64,000 bases of DNA from Azoarcus sp. CIB (lineage in GTDB: Bacteria; Pseudomonadota; Gammaproteobacteria; Burkholderiales; Rhodocyclaceae), in the NCBI RefSeq assembly GCF_001190925.1, contig NZ_CP011072.1:1922001-1986000 (forward strand), read 5' to 3'. Made by a program: the position numbers and the translations under genes. Each line of letters opens with the position of its first letter. The stretch's first letter is position 1. The notes beneath the pieces were generated by a model. The model did no database searches. It was not told the DNA's origin and saw nothing but the letters and a program-made list of their open reading frames with translations. This document shows, piece by piece, positions 43,194-50,966 of this stretch.

Positions 43194-43739
43194 TCAAAAC
43201 AGCCACGGGATGAAACGGCGCGTGCCTCGCATGTAGTCGCTATAGGCCTGGCCGAAATAGGCGATGCATTCCTTTTCGTCGGCCAGCGCGGTCAGCAGTA
43301 CGCAGGCGCTGCCGAACAGGGCGAGCGCAAAGGCCGGCCAACTGGCGGCGCGGAAGAACATGCCCCAGTCGAGGGCGAGCAGCGCGCTGTACATCGGGTG
43401 GCGGATCAGGCCGAAGACGCCGCCGGTAATGAGCTCGGTGGTTTTTTCCCAGCCGTAGAGCGAGCTGTCCTCGCGGCGGGCCGCATCGCGCTTACCCTGA
43501 CGGCGCAGGGCGATGAAGCCGAAGACCAGCGGCAGCAGGCTCAGCTGCAGGAGGGTTTCGGAAATCAGCTGATCGCCGGTTGATTCCCGGTTGAGAACGG
43601 TCAGCGCGAGGATCGTCTCCCAGGCGAAGAAGCGGTAGAAGCCGTGGCTGCCGGGATTGCGCAGCGGCTTGCGCGAGAACCACAGCAGGCCTGCGGTGCC
43701 GGTGAGGATCAGCGGCAGATTGGCGATCGGCAGGTTCAT
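43194..43739 (-). CDS. Integral-membrane methyltransferase-family protein (ICMT/PEMT-like)
   Basis: The 181 residues have four to five membrane helices. The C-terminal block GLIRHPMYSALLALDWGMFF followed by DEKECIAYFGQAYSDYMRGTRRFIPWLF is the isoprenylcysteine/phospholipid methyltransferase signature (RHPxY, ExxL-like, YxxY-x-R-FIP). Members methylate lipid or isoprenyl substrates using S-adenosylmethionine. It lies 34 bases after a ketosynthase gene and an ACP gene on the same strand, so the substrate may be a lipid made there. Confidence 0.78.
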   Translation of the reverse strand: MNLPIANLPLILTGTAGLLWFSRKPLRNPGSHGFYRFFAWETILALTVLNRESTGDQLISETLLQLSLLPLVFGFIALRRQGKRDAARREDSSLYGWEKTTELITGGVFGLIRHPMYSALLALDWGMFFRAASWPAFALALFGSACVLLTALADEKECIAYFGQAYSDYMRGTRRFIPWLF

Positions 43740-43773
43740 GGGCTCTCCGGCGAAACGGCAAATCTTCGCGGTC

Positions 43774-45027
43774 TTACTGGCGCACGGCGCGGAAGACGAG
43801 GACTGCGTTGCTGCCGCCGAAGGCGAAGGAATTCGACAGTGCAGCGCGCGGCGCCACGCCTGAACGGGCGACGGTTAGGTGTTCGACGCCGGTACACGCG
43901 GGATCCAGATTGTCGGCAAGGTTTACGGTGGGCGGCAGGACGTCGTCGCGCAGCGCGAGCACGGAGGCGATCGCCTCGATGGCGCCGGCGGCACCGAGCA
44001 GGTGGCCGTGCATGGACTTGGTTGCGCTGACCGGCAGCGTCTTCGCGCGCTCGCCGAACACGGATTTCAGCGCCGCAATCTCCACTGGGTCGCCTTCGGC
44101 GGTGGCGGTGCCGTGGGCGTTGATGTAGTCGATGTCGTCGGCGGCCAGCCCGGCGTCGGCGAGCGCCGCCTGCAGGGCGCGGATCTGGCCGGCAGCTTCG
44201 GGACGCACGAGGTGGCTGTGGTCGCAGCTCGCGCCATAGCCGACGATCTCGCCGTGGATGGTCGCGCCGCGGGCGAGGGCGTGATCCCAATCCTCGAGGA
44301 CCAGCGCGGCCCCGCCTTCGCCGAGCACCAGGCCGCGGCGGTCGGCGGCGAAGGGGCGGCAGGCAGCGGGCGAGGTTTGGGCGTCGCCGGGGGCCATGAC
44401 GCGCAGGGCTTCCCAGGCGCGCGCGACGCCGTAGGCCTGCGGCACGTCGGAGCCGCCGGTAACCATGATCGTCGCCTCGCCCGAGCGGACGCGCCGGAAG
44501 GCTTCGCCGATCGCAACGGCCGAGGAGGCGCAGGCAACGGTGTGGCTGGTGCTGACGCCGCCCAAACCCAGCTGGATCGAGATGTGGGCGTTGGCGGCGT
44601 TGTTCATGCCGAGCAGCACCGAGAGCGGCGACAGGCGTTCGCGTCCCCGCTGCCACAGTTCGCGGTAGCCCTTTTCATAGGCGAGGGTGCCGCCGAGCGC
44701 GGTGCCCCAGGACACGCCCCACTCGTCGCGCGATTCGTCGCCGGAAGTGCGCGCGAGACCGGCGGAGTCCCATGCGTCGAAGGCGGCCGCCATGCCGAGC
44801 TGGGCGAAGCGATCCATCATCGCGGCCAGCGGTTTGCCGAGCGCGGCATCGGCATCGAAGGCCGGACACGCGACGAAGGGGATCGACAAGGGCCGCGGCT
44901 GGTCGTCGGTGAGCAGGTGGCGGATCGCCGATTCGCCGGCGCACAGCCGGGTGAAGAAATCCGCGAGATCGCCGCCGTAGGGGCTGACCAGCCCGAGGCC
45001 CGTAATCGCAACCCGACGCCGGACCAT
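43774..45027 (-). CDS. Beta-ketoacyl-ACP synthase (KAS II/FabF family)
   Basis: This 417-residue condensing enzyme has the full catalytic set: Cys166 in TVACASSAVAIG, His305 in INAHGTATAEGDP, Lys337 and His342 in SATKSMHGHLLGAAG, and GFGGSN-like FAFGGSNA near the end. It extends acyl-ACP by two carbons with malonyl-ACP. It is not the housekeeping fabF locus (no fabD/fabG). Here it follows its own ACP by 3 bases and precedes a membrane methyltransferase, so it probably makes a specialised acyl chain. Confidence 0.88.
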   Translation of the reverse strand: MVRRRVAITGLGLVSPYGGDLADFFTRLCAGESAIRHLLTDDQPRPLSIPFVACPAFDADAALGKPLAAMMDRFAQLGMAAAFDAWDSAGLARTSGDESRDEWGVSWGTALGGTLAYEKGYRELWQRGRERLSPLSVLLGMNNAANAHISIQLGLGGVSTSHTVACASSAVAIGEAFRRVRSGEATIMVTGGSDVPQAYGVARAWEALRVMAPGDAQTSPAACRPFAADRRGLVLGEGGAALVLEDWDHALARGATIHGEIVGYGASCDHSHLVRPEAAGQIRALQAALADAGLAADDIDYINAHGTATAEGDPVEIAALKSVFGERAKTLPVSATKSMHGHLLGAAGAIEAIASVLALRDDVLPPTVNLADNLDPACTGVEHLTVARSGVAPRAALSNSFAFGGSNAVLVFRAVRQ

Positions 45028-45030
45028 GAC

Positions 45031-45273
45031 TCAGCTCGCGTTCGCGGCGGTGATCAGGCCATCCATGGCCGCCACCATGTCGCCCACGCTGTTCGGATTT
45101 TCGAGATCGTTCGGGACCTTGATCCCGAAGCGGTCCTCGAACGCGAACAACAGTTCGAGCATCATCAGCGAGTCGACGCCGAGGTCGACCAACTGCGCAT
45201 CTGAAACAACCTTTTCGGAAGCAACGCCGAGGCGCTCGTCGAGAAATTCGCGAATAAGTGCAATTGAATTCAT
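45031..45273 (-). CDS. Acyl carrier protein
   Basis: The 80 residues include the phosphopantetheine site Ser35 in LVDLGVDSLMMLELLFAFEDRF. An acidic helix II follows, and the C-terminus lacks the typical fatty-acid ACP ending, as in specialised ACPs. It is the first gene of a three-gene set with ketosynthase and methyltransferase, and is divergent from a PAP2 phosphatase gene, so a lipid-related function is likely. Confidence 0.87.
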   Translation of the reverse strand: MNSIALIREFLDERLGVASEKVVSDAQLVDLGVDSLMMLELLFAFEDRFGIKVPNDLENPNSVGDMVAAMDGLITAANAS

Positions 45274-45366
45274 AGGGCGCGAATTTTATATGAAATCAAA
45301 TGTTTCACCATAGATTCGTCGGCCATTTCCGGTGTTTTCGCCGATGTTTGATACTATCCGGCGGCC

Positions 45367-46062
45367 ATGCCGACACTCCCCGCCCTGCCGCTGGTCGCGG
45401 CCCCTCGCCTCGCCTGGTTCCGCCAACTGGCTGCCCGTTTCGCCATTCTCTGGCCACTGAAAGCGGCGGGAACCATGATTTTCATGGTGCTATTCTTCTG
45501 GGGCTATTTCACGGTTCTCCGCCATCCGCTGACGGCGCCGACGATGATGCCCCGCCTCGTCGTCGATGAATGGATTCCCTTCACCGCCGCTGCGTTTCCG
45601 GTCTACGCAAGCTTGTGGGTGTATGTGTCGCTGCCGCCCGCCTTCATTGGCAGCCTGCGCCCCCTGCTGTGGTTCGGCGCGTGGATCTCGGCGCTGTGCC
45701 TGTTCTGCCTTAGCATTTACTGGCTGTTTCCGACCGCGGTGCCGGCGGCGGGCATCGACTGGTCGGCTTATCCGCAGCTGGCCGCGATCAAGAATGTGGA
45801 CGCGGCCGGCAACGCCTGCCCGTCGCTGCATGTCGCTTCGTCGGTTTTCACGGCGCTGTGGCTCGAGCGCATCGCCCGGGCGGTAGGGGCGCCGGCGGCG
45901 CTGCGCTGGGGAAACGCCCTACTCTGCGCGGCAATTGTGTGGTCGACGATGGCCACCCGTCAGCATGTCGTGTTCGATGTCATCGCCGGCATCGTCGTCG
46001 GCCTGGCCTTCGCGCTGCCGTCCTTGCGGCATGTGGCGCGGCTGGCGCCGAAAGAGCTCTGA
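45367..46062 (+). CDS. PAP2-family phosphatase, integral membrane
   Basis: The 231 residues have about six transmembrane helices. PAP2 signature motifs are partly visible: CPSLHVASS (PSxH) and ATRQHVVFDVIAG (R-x5-H-x3-D-like). The first KxxxxxxRP motif is not clear. Enzymes of this family dephosphorylate lipid phosphates such as phosphatidate or undecaprenyl pyrophosphate. It is divergent from the ACP-ketosynthase genes. The ATG start has no strong ribosome site. Confidence 0.78.
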   Translation: MPTLPALPLVAAPRLAWFRQLAARFAILWPLKAAGTMIFMVLFFWGYFTVLRHPLTAPTMMPRLVVDEWIPFTAAAFPVYASLWVYVSLPPAFIGSLRPLLWFGAWISALCLFCLSIYWLFPTAVPAAGIDWSAYPQLAAIKNVDAAGNACPSLHVASSVFTALWLERIARAVGAPAALRWGNALLCAAIVWSTMATRQHVVFDVIAGIVVGLAFALPSLRHVARLAPKEL

Positions 46063-46105
46063 GAATACGGCCTCGCGCAACACTCCAGCGCGGCGTCATC
46101 GTGCT

Positions 46106-46612
46106 TCAGGTGATAGGGACCGGGTGATTCCCGAGCGGCTTCTGCCAGAACAGCGCACTGCCTGCGCGTATATCGAGCGTGTAATCGCGGAAACCGAACT
46201 TCGCATAAGCGGCCCGCGCCGCTTCATTCCCGCTGAGCACCTCCAGCGTGATCTTGCAGCATCCCCGGTCTCTGGCCGCGGCTTCCACCGCCTCCAGCAG
46301 ATGCTGGCTCACACCACGTCCGCGGTACGCCGCGAGAACGACGAAATCGTGGATGTTGATCAGCGGCCTTGCGGCGAAGGTGGAAAACGCTTCGAAGCAA
46401 TTCGCCAGCCCAATCGCGACGCCATCCGCGTAGGCGATCAGGCTGAAGGCATGCGGCAGGCGTGCGAGCTCGCGCACGACCCTTTCCTTTACCTCGGCCG
46501 GCAACGCCTCGCCGCCCCCCATCGGGTCGCGCGCATAGGCGTCGAGTAGCTCGATAATGGCATTTGCATGAACCGGGTCGTGATAATCGGCACGAATGAC
46601 TTCGATGGACAC
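46106..46612 (-). CDS. GNAT-family N-acetyltransferase
   Basis: This 168-residue protein has the acetyl-CoA-binding motif A, VVLAAYRGRGVSQHLLEAVEAAARDRGCCKITLEVLSGN, followed by the EAARAAYAKFGFRDY block of motif B; both are canonical GNAT features. The substrate cannot be deduced. GTG start (GTGTCCATC). It stands alone between PAP2 and the ompW promoter region. Confidence 0.87.
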   Translation of the reverse strand: MSIEVIRADYHDPVHANAIIELLDAYARDPMGGGEALPAEVKERVVRELARLPHAFSLIAYADGVAIGLANCFEAFSTFAARPLINIHDFVVLAAYRGRGVSQHLLEAVEAAARDRGCCKITLEVLSGNEAARAAYAKFGFRDYTLDIRAGSALFWQKPLGNHPVPIT

Positions 46613-46994
46613 GTGTATTTTCTCGGACGTTCATTTCGGGCGAAGCACAATCATACCGCGGCGGATTGCTCCTGCTCGCGGACCTGCGCTCCGGCGGCAT
46701 CCGCATCACCGTTTTCGTATACGCACTGCAGCAAAACCGGGCAGAGTTACACCATGCAGAGAACGAACGGCAGGACCGGGTCAGCGGGCAACGGGTGTCG
46801 GCCATGCGGGAACCGGCCGGAAACCCACGGCCCGCCTGCCACAACCCTCGATGGATACAACCCACACTGTAAGCATGGACTTTTTTTGACTTTCGTCAAA
46901 CATGAGTGAAATTTTTGTGCAACGCACATAGCCACGCCTGAGAAGTGGGTAATATGCCCCACAATTCATTCGCGTCATGCAAGAGGAGTAGCTC
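46613..46994. other. Promoter region of ompW
   Basis: About 380 bases without a gene. It contains an FNR-like box at 46886-46899. The GAGGAG before ATG 46995 is the ompW ribosome site. The left half may hold the divergent acetyltransferase promoter; nothing else can be named. Confidence 0.5.
46886..46899. promoter_or_regulatory. FNR/ANR-type box TTGAC-N4-GTCAA
   Basis: Inverted repeat TTGACTTTCGTCAA lies 95-110 bases before the ompW start and closely matches the FNR/ANR consensus TTGAT-N4-ATCAA (the last base of one half and the first of the other differ). OmpW genes are FNR-regulated in E. coli, which supports the reading. Not tested. Confidence 0.55.
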
Positions 46995-47672
46995 ATGAAA
47001 AAATCGCTCGTCATCGCCTCCCTGCTCGCCCTGGGCACTGCAAGCCCCGTTGCACACGCCTACAAGGCGGGCGACTTCGTTGTCCGCGCAGGTGCGGCGC
47101 GGGTAGCCCCGGAAATGGGCGGGTCCGATGTCTCGTCCAGCGCCACCGGCAAGATCGCAGGATCCAATGCCACGGTGAGCGACGATACCCAACTCGGCCT
47201 GACGTTCGGTTACATGCTGACCGACCACGTCGGCGTCGAACTGCTCGCCGCCACTCCGTTCAAGCACAGCGTCAGCGTCAAGGGGTTGCCCGCAGGTCTC
47301 AACGGCAAGCTCGCCACCATCGAGCAACTGCCGCCGACCGTTACGCTGCAGTACTTCCCGATGGACTCCAGCTCGAAGTGGCAGCCGTACGTCGGCGCCG
47401 GCATCAACTACACGACCTTCTTCAATGAAGACCTGACCGACGGGCGCAAGGCCCAGGGCTTTTCCCATCTCGATCGTGAGGACTCCTGGGGTCTCGCCCT
47501 GCATGCCGGCATCGACTACATGCTGACCGACAGGGTCGTGCTGAACGCGGCCGTTTGGCGGATCGGTATCGACAGTCATGCCACGGCCCGGCACCCCGTG
47601 CTCGGAAAGGTCAAGGTCAGTGTCGAGATCGATCCGTGGGTCTACATGGTTGGCGTCGGTTACAAGTTCTGA
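46995..47672 (+). CDS. ompW: OmpW-family outer membrane protein
   Basis: In this 225-residue protein a signal peptide (about 1-22, VAHA) is followed by eight amphipathic strands of a small beta-barrel. Typical OmpW blocks are seen: KAGDFVVRAGAARVAPE, LGLTFGYMLTDHVGVELLAATPFKH, YFPMDSSSKWQPYVGAGINYTTFF and the C-terminal Phe (YKF). OmpW forms a narrow hydrophobic channel. A ribosome site GAGGAG precedes the ATG. FNR-like box upstream and a hairpin terminator right after the stop make it a single-gene unit. Confidence 0.92.
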   Translation: MKKSLVIASLLALGTASPVAHAYKAGDFVVRAGAARVAPEMGGSDVSSSATGKIAGSNATVSDDTQLGLTFGYMLTDHVGVELLAATPFKHSVSVKGLPAGLNGKLATIEQLPPTVTLQYFPMDSSSKWQPYVGAGINYTTFFNEDLTDGRKAQGFSHLDREDSWGLALHAGIDYMLTDRVVLNAAVWRIGIDSHATARHPVLGKVKVSVEIDPWVYMVGVGYKF

Positions 47673-47696
47673 TCGGAACACCGCATCCGGCATGAG

Positions 47697-47724
47697 AAAC
47701 GGCGACCCGCGGGTCGCCGTTTTC
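47697..47724 (+). terminator. Rho-independent terminator after ompW
   Basis: Stem AACGGCGACCC/GGGTCGCCGTT with a 2-base loop is followed by TTTC. It starts about 25 bases after the ompW stop. Confidence 0.85.
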
Positions 47725-47825
47725 ATTCTGCGCCACGGGATGCGACGGCCTTCTGCTGGCAAGCGCGCGGCGCGATCCGATCGGGGTATACTTATCGGTT
47801 TCCCAGAATTGCCCGGAGCATCGCC

Positions 47826-48930
47826 ATGGAAGCCGAACGCCTCAACGCCCTCGCCCTGAAACTAGACGACCTGCAGGCCCGCGGTCGCGAACTTCGGAGG
47901 TATCTTTGACTACGATGAAAAGGCGTCGAAACTCGAAGAAGTAACCCGCGCGCTGGAAGACCCGGCCGTCTGGAACAATGCCGAGAAGGCTCAGGAACTC
48001 GGCAAGGAAAAACGTCAACTCGACGATATCGTCGTCAACCTGCGCGATATCGAGCAGTCGTCCACCGACCTCAAAGACCTGTTCGAACTCGCTCAGGCCG
48101 AGGACGACGAGGACACCCTGAGCGCCGTTGAAGGCGACCTCGCCCCGCTCGAAGCGAAGGTGCACGCGCTCGAATTCCGCCGGATGTTCTCGAATCCGAT
48201 GGACCCGAATTCCTGCTTCATCGAAATCCAGGCCGGCGCCGGCGGTACCGAAGCCCAGGACTGGGCGGGCATGCTCGAGCGTATGTACCTGCGCTACTGC
48301 GAGCGCAAGGGTTTCGCGGTCGAGCTCATGGAAGAGTCCGAGGGCGAAGTCGCCGGCATCAAGGGCGCCACGATCAAGGTCAGCGGTGAATACGCCTACG
48401 GTTTCCTGCGCACCGAAACGGGCATCCACCGCCTCGTGCGCAAGAGTCCGTTCGACTCCAACGCGCGCCGCCACACCAGCTTCTCGTCGGTGTTCGTGTA
48501 TCCGGAAGTCGACGACTCGATCGAGATCGACATCAATCCGGCCGACCTGCGCATCGACACTTATCGCGCGTCCGGCGCTGGCGGCCAGCACATCAACAAG
48601 ACGGACTCCGCGGTACGCATCACGCACGAGCCCACCGGCGTCGTCGTGCAGTGCCAGAACGACCGCTCCCAGCACAAGAACAAGGCCGAAGCGATGTCCA
48701 TGCTGAAGGCCCGCCTGTACGAACTGGAACTGCGCAAGCGCCAGACCGAACAGCAGAAACTGGAAGACTCCAAGAGCGACATCGGCTGGGGGCACCAGAT
48801 CCGTTCCTACGTGCTCGACCAGTCGCGCATCAAGGACCTGCGCACCAACTACGAAGTCGGCAACACCCAGGCCGTGCTCGACGGCGACCTGGACGACTTC
48901 ATCGCGGCGAGCCTCAAGCAGGGTGTGTAA
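47826..48930 (+). CDS. prfB: Peptide chain release factor 2, with programmed +1 frameshift
   Basis: RF2 recognises UAA and UGA stops. Zero-frame codons from ATG 47826 end at TGA 47907; a +1 shift then continues from GAC 47908, giving about 367 residues. The ribosome slips at CTT TGA C, preceded by GGAGG that acts as a stimulator. The frame after the shift reads [20 protein letters not shown] at first. The GGQ motif ([19 protein letters not shown]) and the tripeptide-like SPF recognition sequence (RKSPFDSN) are both present. A reader who ignores the shift finds only a short C-terminal ORF starting at 48160. Confidence 0.95.
47896..47910 (+). other. prfB recoding site (CTT-TGA-C with upstream GGAGG)
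   Basis: GGAGG at 47896-47900, TAT, then CTT at 47904-47906, TGA at 47907-47909 and C at 47910. This is the RF2 autoregulatory slip site: when RF2 is scarce, the slow UGA allows +1 slippage to GAC and makes more RF2. The spacing matches the known prfB pattern. Confidence 0.93.
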
Positions 48931-48951
48931 GCGCCCTGCCCGTGCGCGCGC

Positions 48952-50259
48952 ATGACGCCTGAGCTTGCCGATTTCCTCGCCCCCGGCGTTGCCGCGGACG
49001 ACGTGCCCGACCTCGCGCCGCTCGCCGCGGCGCGACCGCTGATCGACGCCTTCATCACGCTGTTCCGCGGCTCCGAGGCGGAGGTCATGCTGCGCCTGCT
49101 GGTGCTGCGCGAAATCGGTCAGGAAGCGGAAGCGCCGCGCTGGTCGCCCGACGCCCTGCGCGCGCGCTTCACCTACCTCGACCCGGTGAAGCTCGAAACC
49201 GTCCTGAAGCGACTGCGCGACAACCAGCTCCTCGCCTACGCGGACGACGGCAATTACCACCTCTCTGACCTCGGCCGCAATGCCGTGGCGGCGATCGCCA
49301 TGCTGCTGCGCTTCTCGGCCGAAGAGGACGCAGAACTGGGGTTCCTCACCGCCCAGCTCGCCGGCCTGCAGGCGGTCGGCAGCGTCACGCCCGAAGCGCT
49401 CGGCCACCTGCTCTCCAAACTCAACGACCTCACCTGGCACTTCGAGGAGGCGATCGCCTCCGGCTCGGAGTTCCAGATCCTCGGCGCACGCCGCCGCCTT
49501 TCCGCCAACGAGCGCTGGCTCGGGCGCGGCACCGAGATTCTCAAAGGCCTGCTGGCCGACCCCGAAGTCGACTTCGAAATCGCGCGCATCGCCCAGCGCA
49601 TCGGTCTCGCCCAGTCCAGGCTCGCGCGGGCCGACGCGAGTTTCCAACGCGCACTCAACAAGATCGAGGCACAGCGCGTCACCCTGGGCGCATCGGGCAT
49701 CTCCTCGTCCGACGTGGTGGCCTGGCTGCGCGGACTCGACGCCGCTGCCTTCGCGGCCTTCGCCGAAGGCGCGCTCCTCGTGGTGCCCGAGCTGCCGCTG
49801 CTCGCGGGCGGCCACGAGCTCATCGACCGCGCCGAAGGCGTGCTCTCCGACGAGGTCCGCGCCCGAGAGACCGACACCTCATTGCCGCCCCCGGACGCCG
49901 CCGCGGTGAACGCCGCGCCCGAGCAGGACGATCTCGCCCTCCTCGAACACTTTGCGCGGCGGCTGGACACCCTGCCCGACTCCGCCCCGCTGCACACCGT
50001 AGTGGCCGGCGGCGGCTTCGCGCCCGCCTCCTACCGCTTGTCGCTGCTGGCTCTGCTGGCCGACGGCGAGTCCGCGGGGCCCGCCGACGGGCCGGTAGGC
50101 GAATTCATGCGCCTTCCCGTGGATGTCCACTTCGGCGATACGCTCGTACCAGTCGGCGAAGACGAGATCGCTGCCATCTCCGACGGCCGGGTGATCCCCC
50201 GCTCGGAGGCCCCCGCAACGCCGGAATCCGCGAACGCGCGCCCCCTCATGGACGCCTGA
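48952..50259 (+). CDS. mksF: MksF-like condensin kleisin subunit
   Basis: The 435-residue protein has a winged-helix region (SEAEVMLRLLVLREIG, then YLDPVKLETVLKRLRDNQLLAY, about 45-100), a long helical middle and an acidic C-terminus: the layout of MksF/JetA-type kleisins that bridge the SMC heads. It is the first gene of a three-gene set whose successors overlap it by TGATG. Starting 22 bases after prfB. Assignment rests on gene order with an SMC gene and on weak sequence resemblance. Confidence 0.68.
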   Translation: MTPELADFLAPGVAADDVPDLAPLAAARPLIDAFITLFRGSEAEVMLRLLVLREIGQEAEAPRWSPDALRARFTYLDPVKLETVLKRLRDNQLLAYADDGNYHLSDLGRNAVAAIAMLLRFSAEEDAELGFLTAQLAGLQAVGSVTPEALGHLLSKLNDLTWHFEEAIASGSEFQILGARRRLSANERWLGRGTEILKGLLADPEVDFEIARIAQRIGLAQSRLARADASFQRALNKIEAQRVTLGASGISSSDVVAWLRGLDAAAFAAFAEGALLVVPELPLLAGGHELIDRAEGVLSDEVRARETDTSLPPPDAAAVNAAPEQDDLALLEHFARRLDTLPDSAPLHTVVAGGGFAPASYRLSLLALLADGESAGPADGPVGEFMRLPVDVHFGDTLVPVGEDEIAAISDGRVIPRSEAPATPESANARPLMDA

Positions 50260-50966
50260 TGGAACACGAACTCAAGACCCTCACCGCGCGCCTGCTCGCC
50301 CACCGCTGGCTCCCGCGCAACGACCGGTTGGTGCGCCGCGCGCTGGTCGACGAGACCTTCCGCGTGGAACTCGACCACCGCCTCGCAGCCGTCGGCCTGC
50401 AGCTTCAGGACAACCCCTACGCCGGCCACGTTGCCGCCGTGCTCACCCCGGAGATGTTCGAGCCGGTGTTCGGCGCCCGGCGCGAATACGCGGCGAGCAA
50501 CGTCGGGCTCACGCGCGACGAGATCGCGCTGCTCGTCGTCATCTGGTCGTTGATCATCCTGCCCAAGCGCGAGCGCCAGGTCACCCGGCGCGAACTGGCC
50601 GACGACGGGCAGGGCGACATGTTCGGCGCCGACAAGCCGGTCGTCCACGGCGAAGCGGTTTCCGGCGGACTCGCGGAAGCCTCGCTCATCGCCGACTTCG
50701 GTTCGCTGCTGGGCGGCAAGACCAAGGTCAAGAACTTCATGCTCGGCAAACTCGCGCGCCTGGGCTTCATCGAGCGGCGCAACGGCGTGCTGTACGAAGG
50801 GCCCCTGCTCGACGTCGCACTCGACTATCGCGTGCTCGCCGACCGCATCATCCACGGCACACTCGCCGACGTGCTGAAGAACGCAGGACACGCGGTCCCC
50901 GCAGCCAACGCGTTCGAGGCGGCCGAAGTCCTGCCCGACGTCGATGACCAAGAGGAAGACGTCTGA
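50259..50966 (+). CDS. mksE: MksE-like condensin accessory subunit
   Basis: In this 235-residue helical protein, LTRDEIALLVVIWSLIILPKRER and GGKTKVKNFMLGKLARLGFIERRNGVLYEGPLLDV give a winged-helix unit (about 145-195) of the MksE/JetB kind. It starts within the previous stop (TGATG) and overlaps the next start in the same way, so all three are translationally coupled. No independent motif; the call follows from the operon. Confidence 0.65.
   Translation: MEHELKTLTARLLAHRWLPRNDRLVRRALVDETFRVELDHRLAAVGLQLQDNPYAGHVAAVLTPEMFEPVFGARREYAASNVGLTRDEIALLVVIWSLIILPKRERQVTRRELADDGQGDMFGADKPVVHGEAVSGGLAEASLIADFGSLLGGKTKVKNFMLGKLARLGFIERRNGVLYEGPLLDVALDYRVLADRIIHGTLADVLKNAGHAVPAANAFEAAEVLPDVDDQEEDV

Noticed and set aside
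43879-45204. 441-codon plus-strand open frame
   Set aside because: Antisense to the ketosynthase, which has a full catalytic set.
47842-49815. 657-codon minus-strand open frame
   Set aside because: It lies opposite prfB and mksF, whose frames have clear family motifs. High GC makes long antisense frames common.
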